A stretch of 64,000 nucleotides of DNA from Hyphomonadaceae bacterium (lineage in GTDB: Bacteria > Pseudomonadota > Alphaproteobacteria > Caulobacterales > Aquidulcibacteraceae), in the NCBI GenBank assembly GCA_023384105.1, contig JAHDXR010000001.1:372001-436000 (forward strand), read 5' to 3'. Positions 51,586 to 60,951 of the stretch are shown here, piece by piece (within the stretch, counting starts at the first letter, position 1; each line of letters begins with the position of its first letter). Below the pieces are notes generated by a model that saw only the letters and a program-made list of their open reading frames with translations, made no database searches and was not told the origin of the DNA. The position numbers and the translations under genes were made by a program.

Positions 51586-52860
51586 TCAGCCGGGCGTCGT
51601 CGGCTCCGACGGCGGCGCATCGAGCATGCGCACGGCGCGCAGCCGGCGGCTGACCAGCGCGAACACGAACATGACGAGCAGCAGCGCGACCGCGATGATC
51701 AGCGGCGCGTTCATGCCGACGGTCTCGTAAACGACGCCGCCGACCAGCGGCGAGAAGATGAAGCCCGCGCCGTTGATCGCGACGACGAGGCCGGCCGCCG
51801 ATCCCTGTTCATCGGGCCGCACCGCAACCGACGCGCCGCCGGTGAAGCCCGGCCGCGCCAGTCCCGCGCCCAAGCCCTGCACGGCTTGCGACACCAGCAG
51901 CGCGCCCAGGCTGGGCGCTAGAATCTGAATGAGCACGCCGAACGCCAGCAGTCCGGCGCCCCACGCCATCAGCCCGCGCGGGCCGAGCTTGATGCGCGGC
52001 AGGATCGCCATTTGCGTCGCGAGCAGCGCCAGCGCGCTGACCATGAAGCCGGCGGCGGTGAGTTCCGCGCCCTGTTCGCCCGAGGCGCCCAGGCGGTCCA
52101 TCGTGAACAGGCCGAACACCTGCACCGTGACGCCGGCGACGACGGACAGGCCGAAGCCGTACAGCAGGAAGGCGGAGATGCGCTTGTCGGTGAGCAGCGC
52201 AAGCGACTCGCGCCAGTCGCCGCGCGGCCGTTCGCTCTGCGGCGGCGTGTTCTCCGGCAGGAACCGCCAGATCGCGAACGAGGCCGCCGCCGCAAGCAGG
52301 GCGATCAGCCAGATCGGAAAGACGAGGCCGAGCTTGGCCGCGAGCGCGGCGCAGATCGCGGGACCGAACGCCTGCCCCATGGCGAAGGCGGCGGTGAGGC
52401 CGGCCAGCTGCTCGGTGCGCTCCATGCGCGTGGTGCGGTCGGCGATGTAGGCTTGCGCGGCGGGGGAGGAGGCCGAGCCGAAGGCGCCGAAGATCGCGCG
52501 CGCGAGCATCAGCCAGGTGAACAGCCACAGGCCGGTGACGAGGCCGTTGAGGCCAAGCATCACCACCAGCCCGAACGAGGCCATCGACACCGCGTAAGCG
52601 GCAAGGCCGAGCGCGGCGATGGGCTTGCGTCCGCGGCGGTCCGAGGCGCGGCCCCAGATCGGGCTCGCGAACACCCAGAGCAGGGCCGAAAGCGAAAAGA
52701 TCCAGCCGACGCTGGAATCCGACAGCCCGAGCTGGCGCACCAGGGGCGGCGCTACGGCAAGCAGCATCGAATTGCCCGCGCCGATCACGAGCAGACAAAT
52801 GAAGAGAAGGTGAAACTGCCGGCGGCGTGGCGGGCCGGACGCCGCGGAAAGCTCGGACAT
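51586..52860 (-). CDS. MFS transporter, drug:H+ antiporter type (TCR/Tet-like)
   Basis: A 424-residue, 12-helix MFS protein. Motif A equivalent SPIWGRASDRRGRKPIAALG follows helix 2, and PAAQAYIADRT lies after helix 4, as in TetA/MdtG relatives. It should export a small hydrophobic compound. No regulator lies next to it. I chose ATG 52860 (MSELSAAS) because of an N-terminal extension in the longer frame. Confidence 0.88.
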   Translation of the reverse strand: MSELSAASGPPRRRQFHLLFICLLVIGAGNSMLLAVAPPLVRQLGLSDSSVGWIFSLSALLWVFASPIWGRASDRRGRKPIAALGLAAYAVSMASFGLVVMLGLNGLVTGLWLFTWLMLARAIFGAFGSASSPAAQAYIADRTTRMERTEQLAGLTAAFAMGQAFGPAICAALAAKLGLVFPIWLIALLAAAASFAIWRFLPENTPPQSERPRGDWRESLALLTDKRISAFLLYGFGLSVVAGVTVQVFGLFTMDRLGASGEQGAELTAAGFMVSALALLATQMAILPRIKLGPRGLMAWGAGLLAFGVLIQILAPSLGALLVSQAVQGLGAGLARPGFTGGASVAVRPDEQGSAAGLVVAINGAGFIFSPLVGGVVYETVGMNAPLIIAVALLLVMFVFALVSRRLRAVRMLDAPPSEPTTPG

Positions 52861-52984
52861 GGGCGCTGAGCCAGCGATAGACCGGCCTGAATTCGGTTTC
52901 AATGTGGTCAACCGAAACGACGCGTTAAGCGCGGGTGGTGCATAAGCTGAGCCGGCTCAGGCACCCGGTAAACGCGCGTTATCT

Positions 52985-53851
52985 ATGTTTCCAATCATCG
53001 GCCTCGCAGTTGTGTTCGGGATGGTGTTCGGCGGGTTCATCCTCGCCGGAGGCCATTTCGAGGTGCTGCTCGAGGCGGCCCCGATGGAGTTCATGATGAT
53101 CGGCGGCGCCGCGCTCGGCGCGCTGATCATCTCCAACGACATGGGCGGCCTCAAGAGCGTGGCGGGCGGCGTTGGCAAGGTGATGTCCGGGCCGAAGTGG
53201 AGCAAGAAGGACTACCAGGATCTGCTGGCGCTGCTTTTTCAGCTCACCAAGCTGATGAAGACCAAGGGCGTGGTGGCGCTCGAAGCGCACATCGAAAGGC
53301 CTGGAGAAAGCGCGATCTTCCAGAAGTATCCCAAGCTCACTAAGGATCACTTCGTGGTGGCGTTCATCTGCGACACGCTGCGGATGATGACGATGAACCT
53401 CGACGACCCCCACCAGGTCGAGGACGCCATGGAAAAGCAGATCGAGAAGCATCACCACGAAACGCTGCATCCCGCTCACGCGCTGCAGACCATGGCCGAC
53501 GGCCTGCCGGCGCTCGGCATCGTCGCGGCGGTGCTTGGGATCGTGAAGACGATGGGCGCGATCAACGAGCCGCCGGAGATATTGGGCCTGATGATCGGCA
53601 AGGCGCTGGTCGGCACCTTCCTCGGGGTGTTCCTGGCCTACGGCATCGTCGGCCCGGTGGCCCAGCGCCTCAACGCCGTGATCGAGCACGACGCCCAGTT
53701 CTACAAAATCATTCGCGATGTGCTCGTGGCGCACTTGCACGGCAACGCGGCCCAGGTTTCTGTGGAAATTGGCCGTGGTTCGGTGCCGTCGCACATGCAG
53801 CCGAGCTTCACGCAGCTGGAAGAAGCGCTGGCAGCCGCTACGGAAGGCTGA
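52985..53851 (+). CDS. motA: Flagellar motor stator protein MotA
   Basis: A 288-residue MotA: helix 1 (IIGLAVVFGMVFGGFILAGG), helix 2 (MEFMMIGGAALGALIIS), a long cytoplasmic loop with charged residues, and helices 3-4 (DGLPALGIVAAVLGIVKTMG; LVGTFLGVFLAYGIVGPVAQ). With MotB it forms the proton-driven stator. No motB lies within the window near it; it may be encoded elsewhere, as in Caulobacter. A 14-bp palindrome CTGAGCCGGCTCAG lies upstream (about 52947). Confidence 0.95.
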   Translation: MFPIIGLAVVFGMVFGGFILAGGHFEVLLEAAPMEFMMIGGAALGALIISNDMGGLKSVAGGVGKVMSGPKWSKKDYQDLLALLFQLTKLMKTKGVVALEAHIERPGESAIFQKYPKLTKDHFVVAFICDTLRMMTMNLDDPHQVEDAMEKQIEKHHHETLHPAHALQTMADGLPALGIVAAVLGIVKTMGAINEPPEILGLMIGKALVGTFLGVFLAYGIVGPVAQRLNAVIEHDAQFYKIIRDVLVAHLHGNAAQVSVEIGRGSVPSHMQPSFTQLEEALAAATEG

Positions 53852-53998
53852 CAGCAGGAATGAGTTCGGCGCGCGAACCTATGCGTATTTGCATGGGCCT
53901 TTAAGCGTGCGCCGCTTGCCAATGCGGTTAATCCTTGGCATGGAGTCGCCTCCCGCGTTGGGGAGCAGTCCCTGACGCTGAGACGAGGGGTAGAACCT

Positions 53999-54220
53999 AT
54001 GACGAAGTTCAAGTTGGGCATGGCGGCGGCTGCCGCGGCCGTTCTCGCCTTCGGCGTCGCGGCCTGCGGCCAAACGACGACCACCGAAGAGCCGGCGGCG
54101 GTTGAAGAAACCACCGAAGCGGCCCCGGAAGCGACGACCGAAGCCACCACGGAAGCTCCGGCTGACGCGGCGGCCACCACGGAAGCTCCGGCGGAAGCTC
54201 CGGCCGCGACCACTCCGTAA
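53999..54220 (+). CDS. Small Thr/Glu/Ala-rich lipoprotein
   Basis: A 73-residue lipoprotein: MTKFKLGMAAAAAAVLAFGV then lipobox VAAC (Cys about residue 23). The mature part is low-complexity Thr/Glu/Ala/Pro (EETTEAAPEATTEATTEAPA). It contains short tandem repeats of TTEAPA. Probably a disordered envelope spacer; function unknown. A terminator follows at 54248. Confidence 0.75.
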   Translation: MTKFKLGMAAAAAAVLAFGVAACGQTTTTEEPAAVEETTEAAPEATTEATTEAPADAAATTEAPAEAPAATTP

Positions 54221-54247
54221 TTCACCTACGGACGTAGTTATCGCGAT

Positions 54248-54273
54248 GGGCCGCCCGAAAGGGCGGCTCATTT
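54248..54273 (+). terminator. Terminator after small lipoprotein
   Basis: Stem GGGCCGCCC / GGGCGGCTC with GAAA tetraloop, followed by ATTTG. Lies 28 bases after the lipoprotein stop and 18 bases before mnmC. Confidence 0.65.
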
Positions 54274-54290
54274 GCGTTTAGGCTCTGCCG

Positions 54291-56159
54291 ATGCCGCGCC
54301 TGCCGCCACACCCCGAACTCGACTGGAGCGATCCCGGCGCCCCGCGCGCGGCGGCGTTCGACGACGTTTATTTCTCGAAGCGGGGCGGACTGGCGGAGTC
54401 CGAGGCGGTGTTTCTGCGCGGCTGCGGATTGCCGGAAGGCTGGAAAAACAGGGATCGTTTCACCCTCTGCGAGCTTGGATTCGGCACGGGGTTAAACATT
54501 CTGGCGGTATGGAGAGCCTGGAAATCGGCGCGAAACCCCCATGCGCAATTGCATATCTCCACCATCGAGGCATACCCGCTCGCAAGGGCGGACGCCGCCC
54601 GCGCCCTGGCGCAGTTTCCGGAACTGGCCGATCTGGCGGCGCGGCTCATCGAGCGCTGGCCGGTTCGGGCTTACGCGCCGCAGCGGCTCCGGTTTCCCGA
54701 GGACGGGTTTTCGCTGACGCTGCATGTAGGCGAGGCGGCGCCGGTTCTGGCGGGGCTGAGCGGGCAGTTCGACGCCTGGTTTCTCGACGGTTTCGCCCCG
54801 GCGCGAAACCCGGCGATGTGGTCGGCCGAAACGTTCCGGCACATCGCCCGGCTCAGCGCGCCCGGCGCGCGGCTGGCCACGTTTACAGTCGCGGGCGAGG
54901 TGCACCGGGGCTTGAGCGCGGCGGGTTTCGAGGTCGAGAAGAAGCCGGGTTTCGGCGCCAAGCGCGAACGGCTTGAAGCGACGTTCCGCGGCAAGCCGGC
55001 CGGCCGGCCGGCGTCGATCTATCCGTCCGCCGCGGTCCATCCCAGGCGCGTCGCAATTCTTGGCGCCGGCATCGCCGGCGCAGCCGCCGCACATGCGCTG
55101 GCCGATCGTGGCGTCGAAACCGTGGCGCTCGACGCCGCCCGCACGCTCGGCGCCGGCGCCAGCGGCAACCCCGCTGGATTGGTGATGCCCCGGCTCGACC
55201 GCGGCGGCGTGCTGCGGGCGTTTCACCTCGCGGCATACTTGCATGCGGTCGCCGCCTACGAACGGCTGGGCGTGTTCGATCCTTGCGGCGTCGTGCAATA
55301 TCCCAGCGGCGACGGCGACGCGTTGGCGGACTTGCTGGCGGACCCGCCCTTGCCGGCGGACTGGTTCGGCGCGGCGCCGGAAGGCGCTGCGCTGCACAAG
55401 CGCGCGGGCCTGGCCCAGCCGGTGTGGGTGCTGGAGGCGTTGCTTGCGCGAGCCAGCGTGCTGTACGAGTCGCCGGTCGAACGCCTCGAGCGGGTCGAGG
55501 ACGGCTGGCTGCTGCGCGCGCCGGACAAGCGCGCGCTGCTGAAGGCGGACGCCGTCGTGCTCGCGTGCGGCTCGGCGCTGCGGCAGTTCGAGCCGGCGCG
55601 CTTTCTTCCGCTGCAGCTTTCGCGCGGACAGGTGGAATGGGGCGAGGGCGCGCCGCCGAAGCATGTCATCGTCCGCAGCAGCTATCTCGCGCCGTTCGCG
55701 GGCGGGGTGATGTTTGGCTCCACGTTCGACAAGGTGAGCGAGCCCAGTGCGCCGCAGCCGGACGGCGAGTCCCGATCCCGCAATCTGGCGGCGCTGCGCG
55801 AGCTTGCGCCGGACGTCGCCGCCAGCGTGGTCGAGGCGTCGCTGCAATCGCGCGCGGGGCTGCGCGCGGCGACGCCGGACCGCGCGCCGGTCGCCGGCGT
55901 GCTGCCGGACGCGGAGCGGTGGCTGGCGCAGTACGCGCCGCTCGCGCATGGGCGCAAGGTCGAGACCGACCAGGCGCCGCCCGCGCACGAGGGCGTTTAC
56001 GTGATCGGCGGTCTTGGCGCGCGCGGGCTCGCCACGGCGCCATTGCTGGGCGAGATCGTCGCCGCGGAGATGTGCGGCGAGCCGGCCATGCTGTCGCACG
56101 CGGAGCGGGAGGCGCTGCATCCCGCCCGCTTTCTGCACCGGGCGCTCAAACGAAGTTAG
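54291..56159 (+). CDS. mnmC: Bifunctional tRNA mnm5s2U methyltransferase/FAD oxidase MnmC
   Basis: A 622-residue two-domain enzyme. The N-terminal methyltransferase (about 1-235; LCELGFGTGLNILAVW, AWFLDGFAPARNPAMW) methylates nm5s2U. The C-terminal FAD oxidase (about 250-620; VAILGAGIAGAAAAHALADR, RAATPDRAPVAGVLPD) removes the carboxymethyl group of cmnm5. Both halves are intact. It completes wobble uridine modification in tRNAs for Lys, Glu and others. Confidence 0.95.
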   Translation: MPRLPPHPELDWSDPGAPRAAAFDDVYFSKRGGLAESEAVFLRGCGLPEGWKNRDRFTLCELGFGTGLNILAVWRAWKSARNPHAQLHISTIEAYPLARADAARALAQFPELADLAARLIERWPVRAYAPQRLRFPEDGFSLTLHVGEAAPVLAGLSGQFDAWFLDGFAPARNPAMWSAETFRHIARLSAPGARLATFTVAGEVHRGLSAAGFEVEKKPGFGAKRERLEATFRGKPAGRPASIYPSAAVHPRRVAILGAGIAGAAAAHALADRGVETVALDAARTLGAGASGNPAGLVMPRLDRGGVLRAFHLAAYLHAVAAYERLGVFDPCGVVQYPSGDGDALADLLADPPLPADWFGAAPEGAALHKRAGLAQPVWVLEALLARASVLYESPVERLERVEDGWLLRAPDKRALLKADAVVLACGSALRQFEPARFLPLQLSRGQVEWGEGAPPKHVIVRSSYLAPFAGGVMFGSTFDKVSEPSAPQPDGESRSRNLAALRELAPDVAASVVEASLQSRAGLRAATPDRAPVAGVLPDAERWLAQYAPLAHGRKVETDQAPPAHEGVYVIGGLGARGLATAPLLGEIVAAEMCGEPAMLSHAEREALHPARFLHRALKRS

Positions 56160-56203
56160 AGCGTCGTGCTGAATATCGGACGTGGGCGAGAAACGGAAAC
56201 GCT

Positions 56204-56227
56204 GCATGCCGGCTTCCAGCCGGCAAC
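56204..56227. repeat. Family A repeat, half unit
   Basis: CATGCCGGCTTCCAGCCGGC followed by AACC. The surrounding GGAAACGCTG..GTTTCATCC matches the flanks of the paired unit at 43276. Located between the convergent mnmC and MFS genes. Confidence 0.6.
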
Positions 56228-56278
56228 CCCGTTTCATCCCGCACGCCGAGTGGAGACCCTTAAGCCGGGTGCTTCGCT

Positions 56279-57634
56279 TCAGTCGTTCGCCGCGTGGCGC
56301 GCTTCGATGGCGGCGTGCAGCTTGGCTTGCGCTTTCTCATCGAGGGGATAGCCGTACAGCGAGATCGCGGCCGCCAGGTAGAGCGCGACCGGGACGCCAA
56401 TGAACAGGAAGCTCAGCATGCCGAGCGCGGCGGCGCTGTTGTCGGCCCCGAGCGCCGGCGCGAAGCCGACCACGCCCAGCACGGCGTAGGTGAGCGGTCC
56501 CGCGGCGACGCCGAGCTTCGAGGTCGTCAACAGCACGCCGAAATAGAGGCCGGAGCGGCGCGCGCCGGTGCGCAGCTCGTCTTCGTCGACGACATCGGCC
56601 ATCAGCGCGCGCGTCAGCAGCACGCCGCCGCCCTGGGCCAGGCCGGCGATCGCCATCAGCGGCGCGACCACGAGGAAGTTTCCCGGCGGCAGGAACAAAA
56701 GCCCCGCCGTCGTCACGCTGCCGAACACCAGCGCGCCCTGCAGCGCAACGTGCTTGCCGAAGCGCCGCGCCGCCCACCACCAGATCGGCACGCCCAGGAG
56801 GCCGGCGATGAAATAGATGGCCAGCAGCGTCTGCGCCGCGTTTTCGAACCGCAGCACGAACTGGAAATAGAACAGGAAGAGGCCGCCCGACGCGCCTTGC
56901 GCGACGCCGAGCAGGAGATCCGGCAGCAGCACGCGCAAGGCGAGCTTGTTGCTCATCAGCGTGCTCAGCGTCTCGCCGAGCGAGAGGTGCGGCTGCGGCG
57001 GCCGGTGCGGTTCGCGCACGAACCGCACCGCCAGCCAGGTGCAGAGCGGCAGCAGCGCCAGCAGCGTCCAGCCCATGACGTGGACGGCGTCGGCGTTGGA
57101 GCCGCCGAAGCCCTGCGCCACCACCCCCGCCAGCACCAGCATCAGCACCTGGCCGACCATGCCCGCCACCTGCACCGCGCCCAGCACGTGGGTGCGGCCG
57201 TGATAGGTGGGCTGGAGTTCGGCGGCCCAGCCAAGATGGGCGATCATCATGCTGGCGTAGGCGAGATACATCGCAAACACCGCAATCCCGGCCACGAGCG
57301 GGGGCACGCCTTGCGGCAGGCCGAGGAACACCACCCACAACAGGATCATCAGCACCGGCGCGCTGGCCGCGAGCCAGAAGCGGCGGCGTCCGAAGCTGTG
57401 TTCGGTGCGGTCTTGCACGCCCCCGATCCACGGATCGATGGCGAGGTCGAACAAGCGCGCGCCGAGGAAGATCGCCGAAACCGCCCACAGCGGCAGCCCC
57501 AGATGTTCGGCGAAGTGCGGCGGGAGGAAAATGATCACCGGCAGCGACAGCGCCAGCAGCGGCGCAGCCGGCGCGGCGAACGCCGCGATCTCAAGCGCGG
57601 ACGTCTTGGGGGCTGTTCGGGGTGTGTCGGTCAA
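56279..57634 (-). CDS. MFS transporter, GPH (glycoside-pentoside-hexuronide) type
   Basis: A 451-residue, 12-helix transporter of the GPH/MelB-like MFS_2 group: LGARLFDLAIDPWIGGVQDR (the acidic motif of helix 2), RRRFWLAASAPVLMILLWVV, and ALMADVVDEDELRTGARRSG in the second half. Members often import sugars with Na+ or H+. No sugar metabolism genes lie nearby, so the substrate is open. Confidence 0.88.
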   Translation of the reverse strand: MTDTPRTAPKTSALEIAAFAAPAAPLLALSLPVIIFLPPHFAEHLGLPLWAVSAIFLGARLFDLAIDPWIGGVQDRTEHSFGRRRFWLAASAPVLMILLWVVFLGLPQGVPPLVAGIAVFAMYLAYASMMIAHLGWAAELQPTYHGRTHVLGAVQVAGMVGQVLMLVLAGVVAQGFGGSNADAVHVMGWTLLALLPLCTWLAVRFVREPHRPPQPHLSLGETLSTLMSNKLALRVLLPDLLLGVAQGASGGLFLFYFQFVLRFENAAQTLLAIYFIAGLLGVPIWWWAARRFGKHVALQGALVFGSVTTAGLLFLPPGNFLVVAPLMAIAGLAQGGGVLLTRALMADVVDEDELRTGARRSGLYFGVLLTTSKLGVAAGPLTYAVLGVVGFAPALGADNSAAALGMLSFLFIGVPVALYLAAAISLYGYPLDEKAQAKLHAAIEARHAAND

Positions 57635-57705
57635 TCGCGTCCTCCGCCCTGTCCCCAGGGCGGGGCGAGCCTATCGTCGCAGTGTTCACGAGCGAACGCG
57701 CGCGA

Positions 57706-58494
57706 TCAACCGCCGCGAACGGTTTGCTGAAGCAGCGGCGCGAGCGTGGGGTTTGACGCAAGGATAGCGCCGGTCTTCATGAAGTCGTCGCCGTCGATTT
57801 CGGTGCAGACGCCGCCGGCCTCGCGCACCAGCACCACGCCCGCGGCGATATCCCAAGCCGAAAGCCCGCGCTCCCAGAAACCGTCGAAGCGGCCCGCCGC
57901 GACGTAAGCCAGATCGAGCGAGGCGGCGCCGAAGCGGCGGATGCCGGCCGTCTTCGCGATCACGCGTTCGATCTCCTGCAGCGCGCGCGCATGGCCCGGC
58001 TTGCCGTTGAACGGCGTGCCGGTGGCGAATAGGGCGTCGCGCATGTCGGCGCGGCCGGCGACGCGCAGGCGCCGGTCGTTGAGATAGGCGCCCATGCCTT
58101 TCTCGGCCCAGAACAGCTCGTCGCGTACGACGTTGTAGATGACGCCGGCGACCAGCACGCCTTCGCGCTCGAGCCCGACCGAGATGGCGAAGTGGGGGAT
58201 GGCGTGGAGGAAGTTGGTGGTGCCGTCGAGCGGATCGACGATCCAGCGGTGAGTCTTGTCGCTGCCTTCGACGCCGCCGCGCTCCTCCATCAGGAAGCCG
58301 TAGCCGGGGCGCGCCTTGGAAAGTTCCTCGAACAGCGTCTTCTCCGCCTTCACGTCGGCGGACGAGACGAAGTCGCTCGGACCCTTGCGTGAGACTTGCA
58401 GGTTCTCGATTTCGCCGAAGTCGCGCGCCAGCGCCCGCGCCGCCTTGCGGACGGCGGCGATCATCACGTTCATCGTGGCGGAAGCTTGCGGCAT
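57706..58494 (-). CDS. suhB: Inositol-1-monophosphatase family protein (SuhB-like)
   Basis: A 262-residue Mg2+-dependent phosphatase: FLMEERGGVEGSDKTHRWIV with an acidic metal ligand, the metal motif VDPLDGTTNFLHAIPHFAIS, and C-terminal SAWDIAAGVVLVREAGG. It hydrolyses inositol phosphates or related substrates, and in E. coli SuhB also assists rRNA antitermination. It stands on the minus strand behind the MFS gene, with a 71-base gap. Confidence 0.93.
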   Translation of the reverse strand: MPQASATMNVMIAAVRKAARALARDFGEIENLQVSRKGPSDFVSSADVKAEKTLFEELSKARPGYGFLMEERGGVEGSDKTHRWIVDPLDGTTNFLHAIPHFAISVGLEREGVLVAGVIYNVVRDELFWAEKGMGAYLNDRRLRVAGRADMRDALFATGTPFNGKPGHARALQEIERVIAKTAGIRRFGAASLDLAYVAAGRFDGFWERGLSAWDIAAGVVLVREAGGVCTEIDGDDFMKTGAILASNPTLAPLLQQTVRGG

Positions 58495-58571
58495 GGCGAT
58501 CCTGCGGGGAGGCGCGCTAGCTAGCAGGGGGCTCCCGGTGCGGCAAGGCCGGGCGCTGCCTTGGGGAGGCG

Positions 58572-59762
58572 TTAACCGGCCAGGATGGCGCGCGCGGCCC
58601 AGACGCCCGTCGCGAACGAGGCTTGCAGCAGGTAGCCGCCCGTCGGCGCCTCCCAGTCCAGCATCTCGCCGGCGACGTAGACGCCGGGAAGCGCGCGGAG
58701 CTGGAGCGCGTCGTCGACCGCGGACCGGGCGACGCCGCCCGCGCTGGAGATGGCGCGCTCAAGGCCCTGCGCGGCGAGAAGGCGAACGGGCGCGGCCTTG
58801 ATCAGCTCGGCCAGCGCCTCCGGCGCACGCAGCGGCGGGCCGTTCTCGTGCAACAGGCCGATCGCGAGCGGCGTGAGGCCGAGCGCCTTGCGCAGCGTGG
58901 AGGAAAGCGAGTCGCCGCGCTTGGCGCGCGTAAGCTTCGCGGCGATCTGCGCATGGGTGAGGGCGGGGCGCAGATCGATCGTCACGGTCGTGGGAACGCT
59001 GGCGCGCAGGCCCGCCGACAGCGCGTAGATGGCGCCGCCCTCGACGCCGTACCGCGTGATCATGGCTTCGCCGCGCACTTCGCGCGCGTCGTGACGGATA
59101 GCGATGGTCTTCAGCGGCTGGCCGGCGAAGCGCGACCGGAAATGCGCGCTCCAGGCGACATTGAAACCGGCATTGGCCGGCCGGAACGGCTCAAGCTGAA
59201 CGCCGCGCGCCGCCAGGGCGTCCGTCCACAAGCCGTTCGAGCCGAGCCGCGGCCAGCTCGCGCCGCCCAGCGCCAGCAGCGTCGCGTCTGCGCGGAGCGA
59301 TCGGACGGCGCCGCCGTCGGCAAATTGGAGCGCGCCGTCGTCGCGCCAGCCGAGCCAGGTCGTGTTGAGGCGGATGACGGCGCCCCGGTCCGCCAGACGC
59401 CGCAGCAATGCGCGCAGCAGCGGCGAGGCTTTCATCGCTTTCGGAAACACGCGCCCGCTCGATCCCGTGAACGTCTCCTGGCCCAGGCCTTCGACCCACG
59501 CGACCAAGTCCTCCGGCGCGAACGCTTCGAGCATGGGCCGCAGATGCGCCGCCGCTTCGCCATAGCGCGCAATGAACGTCTCGAACGGTTCGGCGTGCGT
59601 CAGGTTCAGGCCGCCGCGGCCGGCCATCAGCAGCTTGCGCGCCGCGCTCGGCATGCGCTCGACGACGACGACGCGCTTGCCCGCGGCGCTCAGCACGTCG
59701 GCTGCGATCAGTCCCGCCGGGCCGGCGCCGATGATGGCGACGGGCGTTTGCTCGCTCATCAC
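58572..59762 (-). CDS. FAD-dependent oxidoreductase (HI0933/BaiN-type flavoprotein)
   Basis: A 396-residue flavoprotein: N-terminal IIGAGPAGLIAADVLSAAGK, the family motif KLLMAGRGGLNLTHAEPFE, and C-terminal PGVYVAGEMLDWEAPTGGYL. It belongs to the TIGR03862 (PP_4765) branch of the HI0933 family. The reaction is not established; BaiN reduces bile-acid double bonds. It is followed by two more cytoplasmic enzymes on the same strand. Confidence 0.88.
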   Translation of the reverse strand: MMSEQTPVAIIGAGPAGLIAADVLSAAGKRVVVVERMPSAARKLLMAGRGGLNLTHAEPFETFIARYGEAAAHLRPMLEAFAPEDLVAWVEGLGQETFTGSSGRVFPKAMKASPLLRALLRRLADRGAVIRLNTTWLGWRDDGALQFADGGAVRSLRADATLLALGGASWPRLGSNGLWTDALAARGVQLEPFRPANAGFNVAWSAHFRSRFAGQPLKTIAIRHDAREVRGEAMITRYGVEGGAIYALSAGLRASVPTTVTIDLRPALTHAQIAAKLTRAKRGDSLSSTLRKALGLTPLAIGLLHENGPPLRAPEALAELIKAAPVRLLAAQGLERAISSAGGVARSAVDDALQLRALPGVYVAGEMLDWEAPTGGYLLQASFATGVWAARAILAG

Positions 59763-59771
59763 TGCAACAGG

Positions 59772-60170
59772 CTATTCGGGCGTATGGCTGACGGCTTCGA
59801 TCTTGTTGCCGTCCGGATCGCGCACGAAAGCGGCGTAATAGCTGGGATGATACTCGGCGCGCAGGCCGGGGCGCCCGTCTTCGACGCCGCCCTGTTCGAG
59901 CGCGGCGAGGAAGAAGGCGTCCACCGCCGCGCGCGTCGGCGCCGTCAAGGCGACGTGAACGCCATTGCCCATGCTGGCGGGCTGGCCGTCGATCGGCAGC
60001 TGGACCCAGAAGCTCGGCTTGCCTTGCTGTCCGTAACCCACGCCGACCAGCTGGCCGCCGATTTCAACCGGCATCATCGGCGCCATGCCGAGCGGCGCGA
60101 GCGCCGCGTCGTAGAACGCCTTCGCGCGCTGCATGTCGGCGACGCCGACGGAGACGTGATCGATGGCCAT
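59772..60170 (-). CDS. VOC family protein (glyoxalase-like)
   Basis: A 132-residue VOC protein: MAIDHVSVGVADMQRAKAFY, DAALAPLGMAPMMPVEIGG, and the C-terminal strand AAFVRDPDGNKIEAVSH. It has a single VOC repeat pair and probably works as a dimer with metal. Between the DLH and flavoprotein genes on the minus strand, with gaps of about 9 bases each, so the three form an operon. Confidence 0.9.
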   Translation of the reverse strand: MAIDHVSVGVADMQRAKAFYDAALAPLGMAPMMPVEIGGQLVGVGYGQQGKPSFWVQLPIDGQPASMGNGVHVALTAPTRAAVDAFFLAALEQGGVEDGRPGLRAEYHPSYYAAFVRDPDGNKIEAVSHTPE

Positions 60171-60179
60171 GGACCCTCC

Positions 60180-60839
60180 TCAGCGCCAGCGCGCGAACCA
60201 GTCGAGCGTGCGCGCCACCGCCAGCTGGCTCGACGCGGCGTCGTAGTCGTTGCTGCCGGCGCGGCAGAAACCGTGTCCCGCATCGTAGAGATAGAGCGGC
60301 GCATCCGGCGCGGCCAGGCGCACCTTTTCGTAGTTCTCCGGCGGGATCGACGCATCGTGCGCGCCATAGTGCAGCATGACCGGAACCTTGGGCGCGGCGT
60401 CGAGCAGAGTGGCGATCAGCCGTCCGTAGAAGCAGGCCGCGGCCTTGAGGCGGGCGCATTGCGCCGCCGCCATCCACGCCGCCGCGCCGCCATAGCAGAA
60501 GCCGGTGACGTAGACCGGCTGCGGCAGCGCGTCGATCGCGGCCTGGATGTCGCCCAGCACTTGCGGCCAGGGCGAGGCGGCGACGGCGGCGAGGCCCTTC
60601 TTCGCGCCTTCGGGATCGTGCGTGGCGTGGAAATCCGGTTCGATGCGGTCGAACAGGCCCGGGGCGATGGCGGCGTATCCCGCATCTGCGAACGCGCGGC
60701 ACATGTCGGCGATGTGATCGGTCAGGCCGAAAATCTCCTGGATCACGACGACGCCGCCGATCGGCGCCGATCCAGGCGCCGCCTTGAGCGCGGTGATTTC
60801 GGCGCCGTCCGCGCCTTTCAAGCCGATGCGTTCAACCAT
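60180..60839 (-). CDS. Dienelactone hydrolase family protein
   Basis: A 219-residue alpha/beta hydrolase of the DLH family: GGVVVIQEIFGLTDHIADMC, then the nucleophile Cys in VTGFCYGGAAAWMAA, catalytic Asp in LHYGAHDASIPPENY and His in YDAGHGFCR. The nucleophile in DLH is Cys, as here. It should hydrolyse lactones or related esters in the cytoplasm. Start chosen at MVERIGLKG (60839). Confidence 0.9.
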   Translation of the reverse strand: MVERIGLKGADGAEITALKAAPGSAPIGGVVVIQEIFGLTDHIADMCRAFADAGYAAIAPGLFDRIEPDFHATHDPEGAKKGLAAVAASPWPQVLGDIQAAIDALPQPVYVTGFCYGGAAAWMAAAQCARLKAAACFYGRLIATLLDAAPKVPVMLHYGAHDASIPPENYEKVRLAAPDAPLYLYDAGHGFCRAGSNDYDAASSQLAVARTLDWFARWR

Positions 60840-60951
60840 GCGCCGTCTGTCGCACGCGGACGGCGTTTCGTCGAGCGGGTCATTCGCTCTCCGCAAATTG
60901 AGCGCGTTGTCACTGGTGAGGCGTAGGCGTCGAGTTCATGCTGGCGCCGCC

